Both the position numbers and the translations under genes were made by a program. The notes below the pieces were generated by a model that worked only from the letters and a program-made list of their open reading frames with translations, was not told where the DNA came from and searched no databases. From UBA6115 sp050953005 (GTDB lineage Bacteria; Bacillota; Clostridia; Christensenellales; Aristaeellaceae), in assembly GCA_050953005.1 (NCBI GenBank), contig JBMNLV010000002.1:1-64000 (forward strand): 64,000 nt of DNA, written 5' to 3'. Position 1 is the first letter of the stretch; each line of letters opens with the position of its first letter. Below are positions 16,054 through 25,000 of this stretch, piece by piece.

Positions 16054-17679
16054 ATGAAATTCAAGCGGATTGTGCTGACCTTGTTGGCTGTGCTGTTGAT
16101 TGCGCCGCCCTTGATGCCTTTGGGTGAGGAGGGATTGACACTTGATGCGAAACTGAGCGCGGACACCGTGCAGGCAGGGGACAGCCTGACAGTGACCGCG
16201 GCCGCAAAAGGCGGGAAAACGCCGTATAAATTCAATTACTATTGGTCTATGGAGGACAACGGGATAAGTTTTGGGATTGGCCATGAAGCCTCACAAGTGA
16301 TTGCCTATGGCCAAACGGGGTCTGTGCGCGTTCGGGTGGAAGATTCGGCCGGCCAAAAAGCGGATGCTGAATTATTCTTTACCATTATCGGGGGTACGGC
16401 GGAGCCGCTGGCCTTGGAAGCAAAGCTGAGCGCGGACACAGTGCAGGCGGATGACAGCCTGTCGGTAGCTGATGTGACCGCAAAAGGCGGGAAAGCGCCG
16501 TATGAATTTTCTTACTCGTGGTATGTGGAGGAGAACGGAAAGAGCAGTTGCATTGGCTACGAAACCTCACAAGTGATTTTGTTTGGCCAAACGGGATCTG
16601 TACATGTTTGTGTGAAAGACTCAGTTGGCCGAAGAGCATATGAAATATTACCCTTTACCATCACAGGCGCGCCGGTTGCCGAGCCGCTGACGTTGGAGGC
16701 AACACTGAGCGCGGACACGGTGCAGGCAGGGGACAGCCTGTCGGTGACTGCCGTGACCGCGAAAGGCGGAAGAGCGCCGTATGAATTCTCTTACTCATGG
16801 CGTGTGGAAGAGAACGGAGCGAGCAGGGAGGTTGGCTACGGAGCCTCGCAAATGATTTCTTTTGGCCAAACGGGATCTGTGCATGTTCGCGTTAAGGACC
16901 GGGTTGGCCGGGAAACATATAAAACATTACCATTTACCATCACGGGCGCTCCATTGTCTGCGGAGCCGCTGAAACTGGAAGCCGGGCTCAGCGCGGACAC
17001 GGTGCAGGCGGGGAACAGCCTGAATGTGATCACGGCCGCAAAAGGCGGGGAAGCGCCGTATACATACGATTTCTCTTGGTCAATACATGATAACGGGAAA
17101 TCGCATCATTTGGGCAGCGAAGCCTCACAAGTGATTCCTTTTGGCCAAACGGGTTCTGTGCGTGTTCGTGTTAAGGACCAGGTTGGCCGGGAAGCATACA
17201 AGGAATTACGCTTTACCATTATCGGGGGTACGGCAGAGCCGTTGGCGTTGGAAGCCAAGCTCAGCGCGGACACGGTGAACGCGGGGAACAGCCTGGCAGT
17301 GACCGCGACCGCAAAAGGCGGAAAACCGCCGTATGAACTCAATTACTTGTGGAGTGTTGAGGAGAACGGAGAGCTTGATTATATTGGCCAAAAGGCCTCG
17401 CAGGTGATTCGCTTTGGCCGGACAGGGGCCGTGCTTGTCAGAGTAAAGGACTCAGTTGGCCGAGGAGTAAGTATTAATTTGCCCTTTGCTATTATCGGCG
17501 GTGAGGCAGAACCGCTGAAGGTGAACTCCAGGGTGGAATTGCGCGAAGGGAGAACTGGGAAAGAACTGGTTGTCGTTACGGAAATAACAGGCGGCAAAAA
17601 GCCTTATTTGACGGGATATCACTGGTTTGTGGAGCGGAACGGGAAGATCGAGGAAGGTAAAAAGCTTCCGTATACGTGA
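16054..17679 (+). CDS. Exported repeat protein, N-terminal part (ends at in-frame TGA)
   Basis: Secreted modular protein. A signal peptide (residues about 1-22) is followed by six repeats of about 90 residues, each with LSADTVQAGDSL, AKGGxxPYxF, a YxWxxEENG turn, and FGQTGSVxVRVKDxVGR, the pattern of an Ig-like/PKD-type beta-sandwich module. The frame stops at TGA 17677-17679 in the middle of repeat six. The same frame stays open after the stop, completes the repeat and ends in a dockerin-like module at 18000. The natural product is therefore likely longer (about 648 residues). The ribosome site GAGGAAAGAG precedes the ATG. Confidence 0.75.
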   Translation: MKFKRIVLTLLAVLLIAPPLMPLGEEGLTLDAKLSADTVQAGDSLTVTAAAKGGKTPYKFNYYWSMEDNGISFGIGHEASQVIAYGQTGSVRVRVEDSAGQKADAELFFTIIGGTAEPLALEAKLSADTVQADDSLSVADVTAKGGKAPYEFSYSWYVEENGKSSCIGYETSQVILFGQTGSVHVCVKDSVGRRAYEILPFTITGAPVAEPLTLEATLSADTVQAGDSLSVTAVTAKGGRAPYEFSYSWRVEENGASREVGYGASQMISFGQTGSVHVRVKDRVGRETYKTLPFTITGAPLSAEPLKLEAGLSADTVQAGNSLNVITAAKGGEAPYTYDFSWSIHDNGKSHHLGSEASQVIPFGQTGSVRVRVKDQVGREAYKELRFTIIGGTAEPLALEAKLSADTVNAGNSLAVTATAKGGKPPYELNYLWSVEENGELDYIGQKASQVIRFGRTGAVLVRVKDSVGRGVSINLPFAIIGGEAEPLKVNSRVELREGRTGKELVVVTEITGGKKPYLTGYHWFVERNGKIEEGKKLPYT

Positions 17680-18000
17680 CAGTGCAGCTATGCCATGGTT
17701 CATGAGCAAAAGATACCTTATTCCGATTCAGGCCGTGTCCAGGTGATGGTGATGGATTCAGTCGACCGAATAAAATATGCAAATCTGGAATTCAATCTCG
17801 AGCAGCTGCTGAAAGGCGAAACAATGCTGAGAGGCGATGCCAACAACAACGGCGGGTTGGATATCAGGGACTTGGTGTCCATTATTGAGTTTATCGTGAA
17901 CGGCACGGAATGCCCCTCCATGCGCAATGCGGATGCCAATCAGGACGGCGTTGTGAATATCCAGGACCTTGTGTGGGTCATCAAGGCGATTGTGGGGTGA
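17680..18000 (+). pseudogene. Displaced C-terminal part with dockerin-like repeats
   Basis: In frame with the preceding gene and separated from it only by one TGA codon. It holds the second half of repeat six (GRVQVMVMDSVDR) and a C-terminal pair of EF-hand-like segments, GDANNNGGLDIRDL and NADANQDGVVNIQDL, each followed by a hydrophobic helix. This is the type I dockerin duplication. Dockerins anchor exported proteins to cohesin scaffolds. Unless the TGA is read through, this part is not made with its signal peptide. TGA serves as a normal stop in neighbouring genes, so a nonsense mutation is the simplest reading. Confidence 0.65.
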
Positions 18001-18099
18001 TCCCTGCTATGCCCCTTCCCCCAATCCACCGGCCGCTTCTGATGCGGGATGCCGGGGAGGGAATCCGGGGTTGACGGAGAATCATGGGATGAGAAAATT

Positions 18100-18383
18100 A
18101 TGATCATCAGATGTCCGGGAAGTGGCAAAAGCACATTTTCCAGAGCACATCACGGGCATTCAGCTCATTCAACCTGGATATGCTCTATTGGAATCCTGAC
18201 GGAACACGCGTTGGAAGCGATATGCCATGGATCGAGCCGGAAGACAGGGTCGACAGGGAGTTTATAGAATTTGTCAAACAGTACAAAGACCAAAGCAGGC
18301 CCAAAGCAAAGGGCCTTCTTCGCGTTTATTCGGATAAAGGCATTGCTGTATTCCACGCCCGTGGTGAGGCGGATGATTTTTAA
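18100..18383 (+). pseudogene. Degenerate P-loop kinase-like gene (DNA topology modulation/FlaR type)
   Basis: The ATG at 18100 begins CPGSGKSTFSRA, a P-loop of the adenylate-kinase-like DNA topology modulation family. About 45 bases on, the homology shifts into the next frame (FNLDMLYWNPDGT). It then jumps to the C-terminal part (WIEPEDRVDREFIEFV, then LLRVYSDKGIAVFHARGEADDF), skipping the usual middle of about 80 residues. So the copy carries a frameshift near 18150 and an internal deletion. It is not expected to work. Confidence 0.65.
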
Positions 18384-18465
18384 GAAGCCTGTACTGATGT
18401 AAAGCTTGATTTTCTCAAAGCGGCAAGGGGTTTCTATATCATACTGAACCAATCATAAACGCTTC

Positions 18466-18519
18466 GATGGGGCGGTCTTTTTGCGGCTTAGCGCAGCCAT
18501 CAAAAATCCTCGCCCCATC
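18466..18519. repeat. Long imperfect hairpin between pseudogene and TetR gene
   Basis: Outer arms GATGGGGCG (18466-18474) and CGCCCCATC (18511-18519) pair perfectly; inside, TTTTTG/CAAAAA and GGCT/AGCC pair as well. It lies 26 bases past the TetR stop codon and could end transcription on either strand, or be a remnant of a small repeat element. Confidence 0.5.
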
Positions 18520-18544
18520 AATGCATTTGCTCATTTGCTCAGTA

Positions 18545-19129
18545 TTAGCCCTTGTTGATATAAGGAGAGATGCCGTAGGTCAGCAGGCGGTTGGTCAGCT
18601 GCGCCAGCTGCTCGGGTGTTTCGTGGAATTCACGGGTTACCCAGTGCTCAATCACGCCGATGTGTGTATAGGTGGAAAAGGTGTACAGATAGTCCAGCGT
18701 GGCCGCGTCCAGCGGCTGCAGCAGCTTTTTCCATCCCTTGATGGCCTGGTCACGGTAAATATTGGTGATGCGCTTCATGAGCTCCTTGTCGCCATACTTG
18801 CCGAATACCACACGCGCCAGGTCGCGGTTTTTGTAGATGACCTCATAAATACGGCGCAGCAGGTCCGAGGTGGGCAAGACGGAGGAATTCTTGGATACCA
18901 GGGCATCCAATTCCTCGTACAGCTCCTGCTGGATGCTGTCCATCAGATCGTAGACATCCTTGTAGTACAGATAAAAGGTGCTGCGGTTGACATCGGCTGT
19001 TTCGCACACGCGCGACACTGTGATTTTATTGAGCGGCCGCTCCTCCATCTGGGCCAGCAGGCTCTCCCGCAGGGCAAGGCGGGTATAGCGTACGCGACGG
19101 TTTTCCTTTTTCTTGGGAACTTGTGACAT
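18545..19129 (-). CDS. TetR/AcrR family transcriptional regulator
   Basis: A 194-residue DNA-binding regulator. The N-terminal helix-turn-helix is clear: ITVSRVCETADVNRSTFYLYY (split here as ITVSRVCETADV and NRSTFYLYYKDVYDL), preceded by a basic tail of lysines and arginines. The C-terminal helical part is of the TetR_C type found in DhaS-like proteins. Start 19129 is taken because AAGGAGAC sits just upstream; an ATG at 19177 lacks this. It is divergent from the epimerase-like gene at 19278, and the shared 150-bp spacer probably holds its operator. The ligand is unknown. Confidence 0.85.
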   Translation of the reverse strand: MSQVPKKKENRRVRYTRLALRESLLAQMEERPLNKITVSRVCETADVNRSTFYLYYKDVYDLMDSIQQELYEELDALVSKNSSVLPTSDLLRRIYEVIYKNRDLARVVFGKYGDKELMKRITNIYRDQAIKGWKKLLQPLDAATLDYLYTFSTYTHIGVIEHWVTREFHETPEQLAQLTNRLLTYGISPYINKG

Positions 19130-19195
19130 TTTGTCTCCTTTAAAACGGATGTTGCTTTCGCGACAAAAAACAGTCATATTCCAACAAACTGATGA

Positions 19196-19224
19196 TTGAA
19201 CAATTCGTTGTCTGATTTTAATAT
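19196..19224 (+). promoter_or_regulatory. Promoter of the epimerase-like gene
   Basis: TTGAAC (19196-19201), 17 bases, TAATAT (19219-19224). An interrupted palindrome CAAC...GTTG surrounds it (about 19182-19210) and might be the TetR operator; this last point is inference. Confidence 0.55.
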
Positions 19225-19277
19225 GGAGGATGGATGCTTGTCAATGCTTTACGCGGAGTAAACGGGGAGGTTGTGCG

Positions 19278-20285
19278 ATGTTTCTGGTGACGGGGGCTGC
19301 AGGTTTTCTGGGCAGTGAGATTGTCCGGCAGCTGCTTTTGGCTGGCGAGCGGGTGCGCGCCCTGATTCTGCCGGGGGATCCCTTGGGCAGGTTGCTGCCC
19401 GCGCAGGCGGAGCAGGTGTCCGGCGACCTGCTCAACGCGGGGGATATGGAGCGTTTCTTTGACCTGGCGCCGGGTACACAGGCCAGGGTTATTCATTGCG
19501 CCAGCATGATCACCATGAGCATGAAACCGCAGGAAATGGTCTACCGCGTGAATGTCCGGGGCACGCAGGAGCTTGCCGCGCGCTGTATGGCGAGAGGCGT
19601 TCCCCTGGTCTATGTGGGCTCGGTCCACGCAATTCCGGAGTTGCCCCATGGCCGGGTCATGTCTGAACCCGAAGCGGTGGACCCGAATCTGGTGGTGGGC
19701 TATTACGCCAAAACCAAAGCCATGGCGGCGCGCGGCGTCATGCAGGCCAGGCAAGCGCAGGGCCTCAGGGCCAGCGTCGTGTACCCGGCAGGCCTGAGCG
19801 GCCCGGGGGATGAGGGCCGGGGCAACCTGACGCAGCTGTTTCTGGATTACCTGGACGGCAGCATCCCCTTTGGGGTCAAGGGCGGCTACAATTTCGCGGA
19901 TGTGCGCGATGTCGCGGCCGCCATCGTGACCCTGGCGCGAGGGGACAACCTGGGGAGGGACTATGTGCTCTCCGGCGAGTACATCAGCATCATGGACATA
20001 TTAAGTGTCTTTCATCAAGTCAGCGGCGGCCGCCGCATCATTGCCAGGGTGCCCCTGTGGCTTGCCCGGGCAGCGCTGCCGTTAATGAGTCTGGGCTATA
20101 AAATACGCGGCGTTAAGCCTGTTTTCAGCGCATATTCGCTCTACACCATCAATGCCAACAGCCATTTTGATGCCTCCCGCGCGCGGCAGGAGCTGGGCTA
20201 TGCTCCACGGCCCATCCGCGAAACACTGGCGGACACCGCGCGCTGGCTGATGGCGCGGCGTGAGCAGGGCATGAAAGAGCTTTAG
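19278..20285 (+). CDS. NAD-dependent epimerase/dehydratase (extended SDR)
   Basis: Rossmann-fold oxidoreductase of 335 residues. The N-terminal VTGAAGFLGSEIV is the NAD(P)-binding glycine motif (residues about 4-16), and YYAKTKAMA at about 140 carries the YxxxK catalytic pair. The middle and C-terminal parts resemble 3-beta-HSD/dihydroflavonol-reductase-like members more than UDP-sugar epimerases (for example the Ser-Gly-Glu-Tyr segment and the C-terminal GYAPRPIRETL). Start 19278 has GGAGG upstream; the frame is open further 5' but without such a site. The gene is divergent from a TetR regulator, which probably controls it. The substrate is unknown. Confidence 0.8.
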   Translation: MFLVTGAAGFLGSEIVRQLLLAGERVRALILPGDPLGRLLPAQAEQVSGDLLNAGDMERFFDLAPGTQARVIHCASMITMSMKPQEMVYRVNVRGTQELAARCMARGVPLVYVGSVHAIPELPHGRVMSEPEAVDPNLVVGYYAKTKAMAARGVMQARQAQGLRASVVYPAGLSGPGDEGRGNLTQLFLDYLDGSIPFGVKGGYNFADVRDVAAAIVTLARGDNLGRDYVLSGEYISIMDILSVFHQVSGGRRIIARVPLWLARAALPLMSLGYKIRGVKPVFSAYSLYTINANSHFDASRARQELGYAPRPIRETLADTARWLMARREQGMKEL

Positions 20286-20367
20286 TTTTGCATCCTCTCT
20301 ATGTTTTCCAGAATGAATGATCGATTTAATTATCTAAAATGCTAAGTGAAACGGACTCTACTGCAAC

Positions 20368-20399
20368 AATTTAAAAAGGCCTCCGGGCCTTTTTAAATT
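20368..20399. terminator. Bidirectional terminator
   Basis: A perfect 14-bp stem (20368-20381 with 20386-20399) and a TCCG loop; A and T tracts lie on both sides. It serves the epimerase-like gene on plus and the anti-sigma-like gene on minus, which converge here. Confidence 0.92.
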
Positions 20400-20416
20400 G
20401 GATGGATCGGCCAGCC

Positions 20417-21334
20417 TTATTGCACCGCGTCAGTGAAGGCCTGGATAAATTCCGGGCAATCCCAGCTTCCGCAGGCGCTGAGCGTATCGCCGGAAACAGC
20501 CATCTGCAGGACGAGACCGTTGGCATACTGCACAAGCAGCGCCTGGCTGCCGCTGCGGCTCTTGCTGCCCAGGTAATGGGCCTTGTCATACAGGATGACC
20601 ATGAGCTGGTCAACCTGCGCCTGGTCCGTGATGGTGCCCACATCCGACAGCTGCAGCGTGACAGCGCCCCGGGGCAGGGTATCCTTGAGTCCCTCATCAC
20701 CAATGAGCGCGTTGCCGGCGAAGGAGACACGCTGGAACAGGCGGGTGCGGCCGTTGACCGGTGCGGCCACAGCGGCCTTGCCCATACCGGAAACTGCGTA
20801 CACTGCCGCGTCCATCGGGGCAATGTTGGACAGCAAGCCCCTGGAGTTGTCAAGTGCGGGTTCATCCATGAACACGTTGACCGTGCCCAGTACGCTGCCT
20901 GCCAATGCGCTTACATCCTCCGGATGTGTCAGCATGCGGTAGTAGCGGCCATCCACGCGCAGCAGCGGGAAATTAGCGCCGGCGCCCCGCTCCCAGACGC
21001 CCTGATAGGCAGGCGCCTTGCCGCTTTTTAGCACCAGGCTGCCCCGGGGCAGGTCGGCTGTTGAGCGCATGCCGGTTTGCGCGTCGGACCCGGCTTGCAG
21101 TGTTTCCAATACCGGGATGTCCGGCTGGCTTTGCCGCGGCAGCAGGAGGGCGGACATCCCGATCACCAGCACCAGGCTCATTGCCATGGCAAGGCCCCGG
21201 TGGATGCGCCGGGCGGGGGCCTGAACAGGCGTTTGCGCGGCTTTCATCCGCGCGCGGTTGAGCAACGCGGGGCCAGCGGTCAGTCCGCCCAGCGCTTCAT
21301 TGGCCACTTGCCTGAACTGTTCAGGCTTCATCAT
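20417..21334 (-). CDS. Putative membrane anti-sigma factor
   Basis: A 305-residue protein encoded directly after an ECF sigma factor, overlapping it by 4 bases (ATGA). It has a short cytoplasmic N-terminus (about 1-45) with helical character (PEQFRQVANEALGGL), one transmembrane segment (about 47-66, AMAMSLVLVIGMSALLL), and a large extracytoplasmic part of about 235 residues. The outer part has beta-rich segments such as FPLLRVDGRYYRML and the Ser-Lys-Ser-Arg-Ser-Gly turn. No known anti-sigma zinc motif is seen. The role is inferred from topology and gene order. Confidence 0.65.
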   Translation of the reverse strand: MMKPEQFRQVANEALGGLTAGPALLNRARMKAAQTPVQAPARRIHRGLAMAMSLVLVIGMSALLLPRQSQPDIPVLETLQAGSDAQTGMRSTADLPRGSLVLKSGKAPAYQGVWERGAGANFPLLRVDGRYYRMLTHPEDVSALAGSVLGTVNVFMDEPALDNSRGLLSNIAPMDAAVYAVSGMGKAAVAAPVNGRTRLFQRVSFAGNALIGDEGLKDTLPRGAVTLQLSDVGTITDQAQVDQLMVILYDKAHYLGSKSRSGSQALLVQYANGLVLQMAVSGDTLSACGSWDCPEFIQAFTDAVQ

Positions 21335-21858
21335 GGTTCATCGCCTCCGTCAAAGTATTGTCTGAGTTTTTGCCTGCCGCGCGACAGGCGGCTTGAGATG
21401 GTGCCCTCCGGAACGTTCAGCACCTGAGCGGTTTCCTGGGTGGACAGCCCCTGATAGTAGAATAGCAGAAAGACCTCTTTTTCCGCTGCGGGCAGCGCGT
21501 TGACTGCCTGCATCAGGGCTTCCTTCTCCAGACGGTCATCCAGCTTGTCATCATCGGGGATGATCTCCAGCTTTTTACTGCCCAGCAGCACGCGCTTGTG
21601 CCAGGAGGAACGCCACAGGTCACGGCAGCGGTTCAGCGCCACTTTGAGCAACCAGGATTTTTCACTGCCGGGCTTGAGCGCCGGGCGGTTTTCGATCAGC
21701 CGCACAAAGACGTCCTGGGTGACATCCTCAGCCTGCTCGCGGTTGCCCAGGTAAAAATAACTGACACGGAGCACATCGGTACCGTACTGTCTGTACAGCC
21801 GATCAATGTCCTCGTCGCTTACCGCCTGCGGGCCGGGGCTGTTGGTGCTCTCACTCAT
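21331..21858 (-). CDS. ECF-type RNA polymerase sigma factor
   Basis: Sigma-70 family protein of the extracytoplasmic-function group, 175 residues. Region 2 is seen at about residues 20-85 (YFLGNREQAEDVTQDVFVRL, here FYLGNREQAEDVTQDVF) and region 4 at about 110-170, with LPAAEKEVFLLFYYQGLS, TQETAQVLNVPEGTISSRLSR forming the helix-turn-helix. The putative anti-sigma gene follows with a 4-base overlap. The pair most likely responds to an envelope signal; its regulon is unknown. A housekeeping promoter precedes the gene, so expression does not require the factor itself. Confidence 0.93.
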   Translation of the reverse strand: MSESTNSPGPQAVSDEDIDRLYRQYGTDVLRVSYFYLGNREQAEDVTQDVFVRLIENRPALKPGSEKSWLLKVALNRCRDLWRSSWHKRVLLGSKKLEIIPDDDKLDDRLEKEALMQAVNALPAAEKEVFLLFYYQGLSTQETAQVLNVPEGTISSRLSRGRQKLRQYFDGGDEP

Positions 21859-21918
21859 GAAACGTTTGTCCTTCTTGTTTTCATGCGCTCTGTGATGAGG
21901 AATTTATCACTATGATGG

Positions 21919-21947
21919 ATTATAGCCGTCCTGCTTTCCCGGGGCAA
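21919..21947 (-). promoter_or_regulatory. Sigma-A promoter of the ECF sigma operon
   Basis: On the minus strand, TTGCCC (complement of 21942-21947), 17 bases, TATAAT (complement of 21919-21924). Confidence 0.75.
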
Positions 21948-21965
21948 GGTGGTATTACCAGGACG

Positions 21966-21997
21966 CAGGCGGCAGGGGGCTTGCCCCCGGCCGCCTG
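21966..21997 (-). terminator. GC-rich hairpin after the giant surface protein gene
   Basis: CAGGCGGC and GGGGGC arms pair with GCCCCC and GCCGCCTG, forming a very stable stem. No T run follows on the minus strand, so it may act with another factor or only as an mRNA 3' end. Confidence 0.4.
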
Positions 21998-22093
21998 GAC
22001 AGTAGGGAGGGTTACGTTTTGCTGTGGCGGTCGCTGCGCCGGCGCCGTGTTTGTTCGGTACGGGTCTGGCTGTCTCCGGGTGTTGATCCTCCG

Positions 22094-25000
22094 TTATTGG
22101 ATTGGGCCGCGCCGGGCTGCCCGCCCTGCGGAGGGACGCTTTGCGGGCGGTAGGTCGCTGTGCCCTGCGCTGGCGGGACCATGCCGGGTTGCCCGCCCTG
22201 CGGAGGGACGCTCTGCGGGCGGTAGGTCGCCGTGCCCTGCGCTGGCGGGACCATGCCGGGCTGCCCGCCCTGCGGAGGGAGGCTCTGCGGGCGGTAGGTC
22301 GCCATGCCCTGCGCTGGCGGTACCGCGCCGGCTGCCCGCCCTGCGGAGGGAGGCTTTGCGAGCGGTAGGTTGCCGTGCCCTGTGCTGGTGGACCATACCG
22401 GGCTGCCCGCCCTGCGGAGGGAAGCTTTGCGGGCGGTAGGTCGCTGTGCCCTGGGGGGGCGGGGTGTAGGGAGAGGGTCCGCTTTGTGGCGGGGTGCCCT
22501 GTGGGCGGTATTGTACAGTGCCTTGCGCGCCGGGGCGCGGTGGAGTATAGGGGGAAGGCTGCTGTTCAGCGGGGCGTGTCTGGGGCTGGCCGGCCTGGCG
22601 GGCAGCCTGCGCTCTGCGCTGAGCCGCGCGGGCAGCCGCCCGCTTTTGATTTTGATGATACAGATAATAGGCATAATAGCCACCGCCACCAAGCAACGCG
22701 ATCAGGCCTACCGCCAGCAGGCCGGTTGGGAAACCGGAATCCTTCTTTTCGTCGGGCGGCGGCTCCTTAAATCCCTCCACGGTCAGCGGTGTGGGGGAAG
22801 GGGAAGGGGACGGGCTGGGGCTTGGGGTCAAAATGGCTTCCACCGGCGGGGTGGGCGTGCCCAGAGGATTGAAGGGCTCATAGGAAGCGCTGATCAGGGC
22901 CGGATTTTGCCATACCGTATTGTTAAAACTCTCCAACGGGGTAATCTGGCTTTGCTGATGGTTGTTGCCGCTGACCGGGATGGTGGCAGCGTTGGCGCTG
23001 AGGTATTCAGGGCTTTGAAGGTAGTTGGACAGCTCGCCCATTGACAGCACCGTAAAGAGGTCGCCGCGCACGTGACCCACTGTGCCGTCCAGGTTGATGC
23101 GATACCAGATGCCGTCACTCTGCACGCTGCTTCCGTACACCAGCGCGAAGGAATATTTGTTCATCAGCTTCAGCTCTTTCGCCCGGGTAGAGGGCTCGCT
23201 GCGCAGGATGACACGGTCGCCCGATACGTAGCCGTAGCTGGAGGGGCTGTCAAGGGTGACCGGCTCGGGCGTATAGGCCGGAACCGGAGTGGGCGTACGC
23301 AGGGAATTGAGATAGTTTTCCACTTCGGACTGGTTGAAGATGCGCAGCTGGTCGGAGCGCACATAGCCGAAGGACTCTCCGTACTGCACTATATCCCAGG
23401 TTGTGCCCGCGGTATATTCCTGCCCGCGCACGTTAACCACGGCGCCCTCCGGCAGCAGCGTCACAATTTGCGCGTTGGTATCCGGGAATGCGCGCAGCGG
23501 AACGTTTTCTCCGCGTGTGATGGAGTAGCCCGTGCGCTGGTCCGGCTGGCGGGTAGGGCTGGTGGTCGCGCTGGCCTGGGGCTGAAGCTGCGCCAGGTAA
23601 TAGGCTGCCTCGGACTCATCGATATACCGCAGGGATGCGTTTGGCACATAGCCTGCCTGCTTGTCAGCCACCACCGTTACCAGACTCCAGCCTTCCTGCC
23701 CGACCCAGGTTTGACTGGTCACATGCACCAGGGTGTTGACCTCCAGCATTTCCATGATTTGCTCATCCTGCACGCTTACGCCGGTTCTCAGCGCTGTTTG
23801 GCGGATGGTCAGCGCCGGACCGATATAGGCAGGGGATGTGGTGGAGATAGGGGTTGTTTCGGTCGGATCGGGGGTTTGGGTGGGGGGTACATCGCTTGCG
23901 GGGGGTATTGTGGGGGTAGGAGTGGCGGAATATGGCATAGGGCTGGCCAGGGTGACCTGGTACTGCGCGCTTTCCTGCGCGCTGTACAGCCGGGTGTATT
24001 TGGCCATCACAAAGCCCTTCTTGCCATTGGCCATAACGCTGTACCACACGTCCTCGCCAACCGTCTGCTGGGTGTAGACCCAAAAGCGTGTGCCTGCGGA
24101 CAGGGAGGCAAGCTTTTTGGAGGTAGTGTTGGTTTTTTCGCGCATGTTGACGCCCTTGGAATCCGTGACCTCGGCCCAGCGGTCGATGATCTCGCCGTCT
24201 TTGAACGGGTCCGGGCTGGGCTGGGGCTCAGGGGATGGCGTAGGCGTCCAGCCGAAGTAGGCGGCTGCCTCGTTGAACTCCCACAGCCGGGTGAAGTTGG
24301 CGCTGATGAAGGCCTGTCGCCCGGAGATTTCCACCAGATACCATTTCTCGTTTTTCTGGTTGGTCACCATGCCCTGCACATGCAGGACGTCTTTTTGGCT
24401 GACCTGGCCGAGGATGTTGTCCTTGGGTGCGGTGTCCGGACTGCTGCGATAATTGATATTGTCGTTGGTAGATACGGCATAACGGTCCATCGGAGTGACA
24501 TCATAGGGGATGGGGGTGGCCACCGGTGTGGCGGTGGGAGACGGAGTGGGCGTGGCCGGCTTTGCATACACGAAGATGACCGTGTCCTGGCTTAACACGC
24601 CGGAGGGGTTGAGCGTCACTTCCACAGCATTGTTGCCAATGAGCAGGTAGCCCTCGGGCAGGCTGTCCGGCGCGGCCGGAACTGTGTGGGTGCCTGTCTG
24701 GATGGTCAGCGTCTGGCTGGGGGACAAGGTCTTCCCCTGGTCATCCCGGTAGTGGATGGTGATGACGGCGGTTTTTACAGTAATGTCCCGGAATACAAAG
24801 ACTACCTCGCGCTGGCTCGGGTTGCCCGCTGCGTCCACTGTGATGATGTGTATAGGCTCGTTCACCAGCTGGTAGACAGCGCTGTCCACACGGGCGAGCT
24901 CCACAGAAATTTCTGTCTCATCGCCCTCCTTGCAGGGAACGGTGGTAGTATACAGGATATGGTCCGCCTCGGTTTTATAAGTGATATTTACCAGGGGCGC

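Noticed and set aside
17677..17679. TGA read as tryptophan or selenocysteine
   Set aside because: TGA ends many genes in this window, tryptophan is coded by TGG throughout, and no SECIS-like hairpin is evident just after the codon. A nonsense change is simpler.
19230..19277. Longer N-terminus for the epimerase-like protein
   Set aside because: The extra residues precede the Rossmann start, lack a ribosome binding site, and begin within 10 bases of the -10 box.
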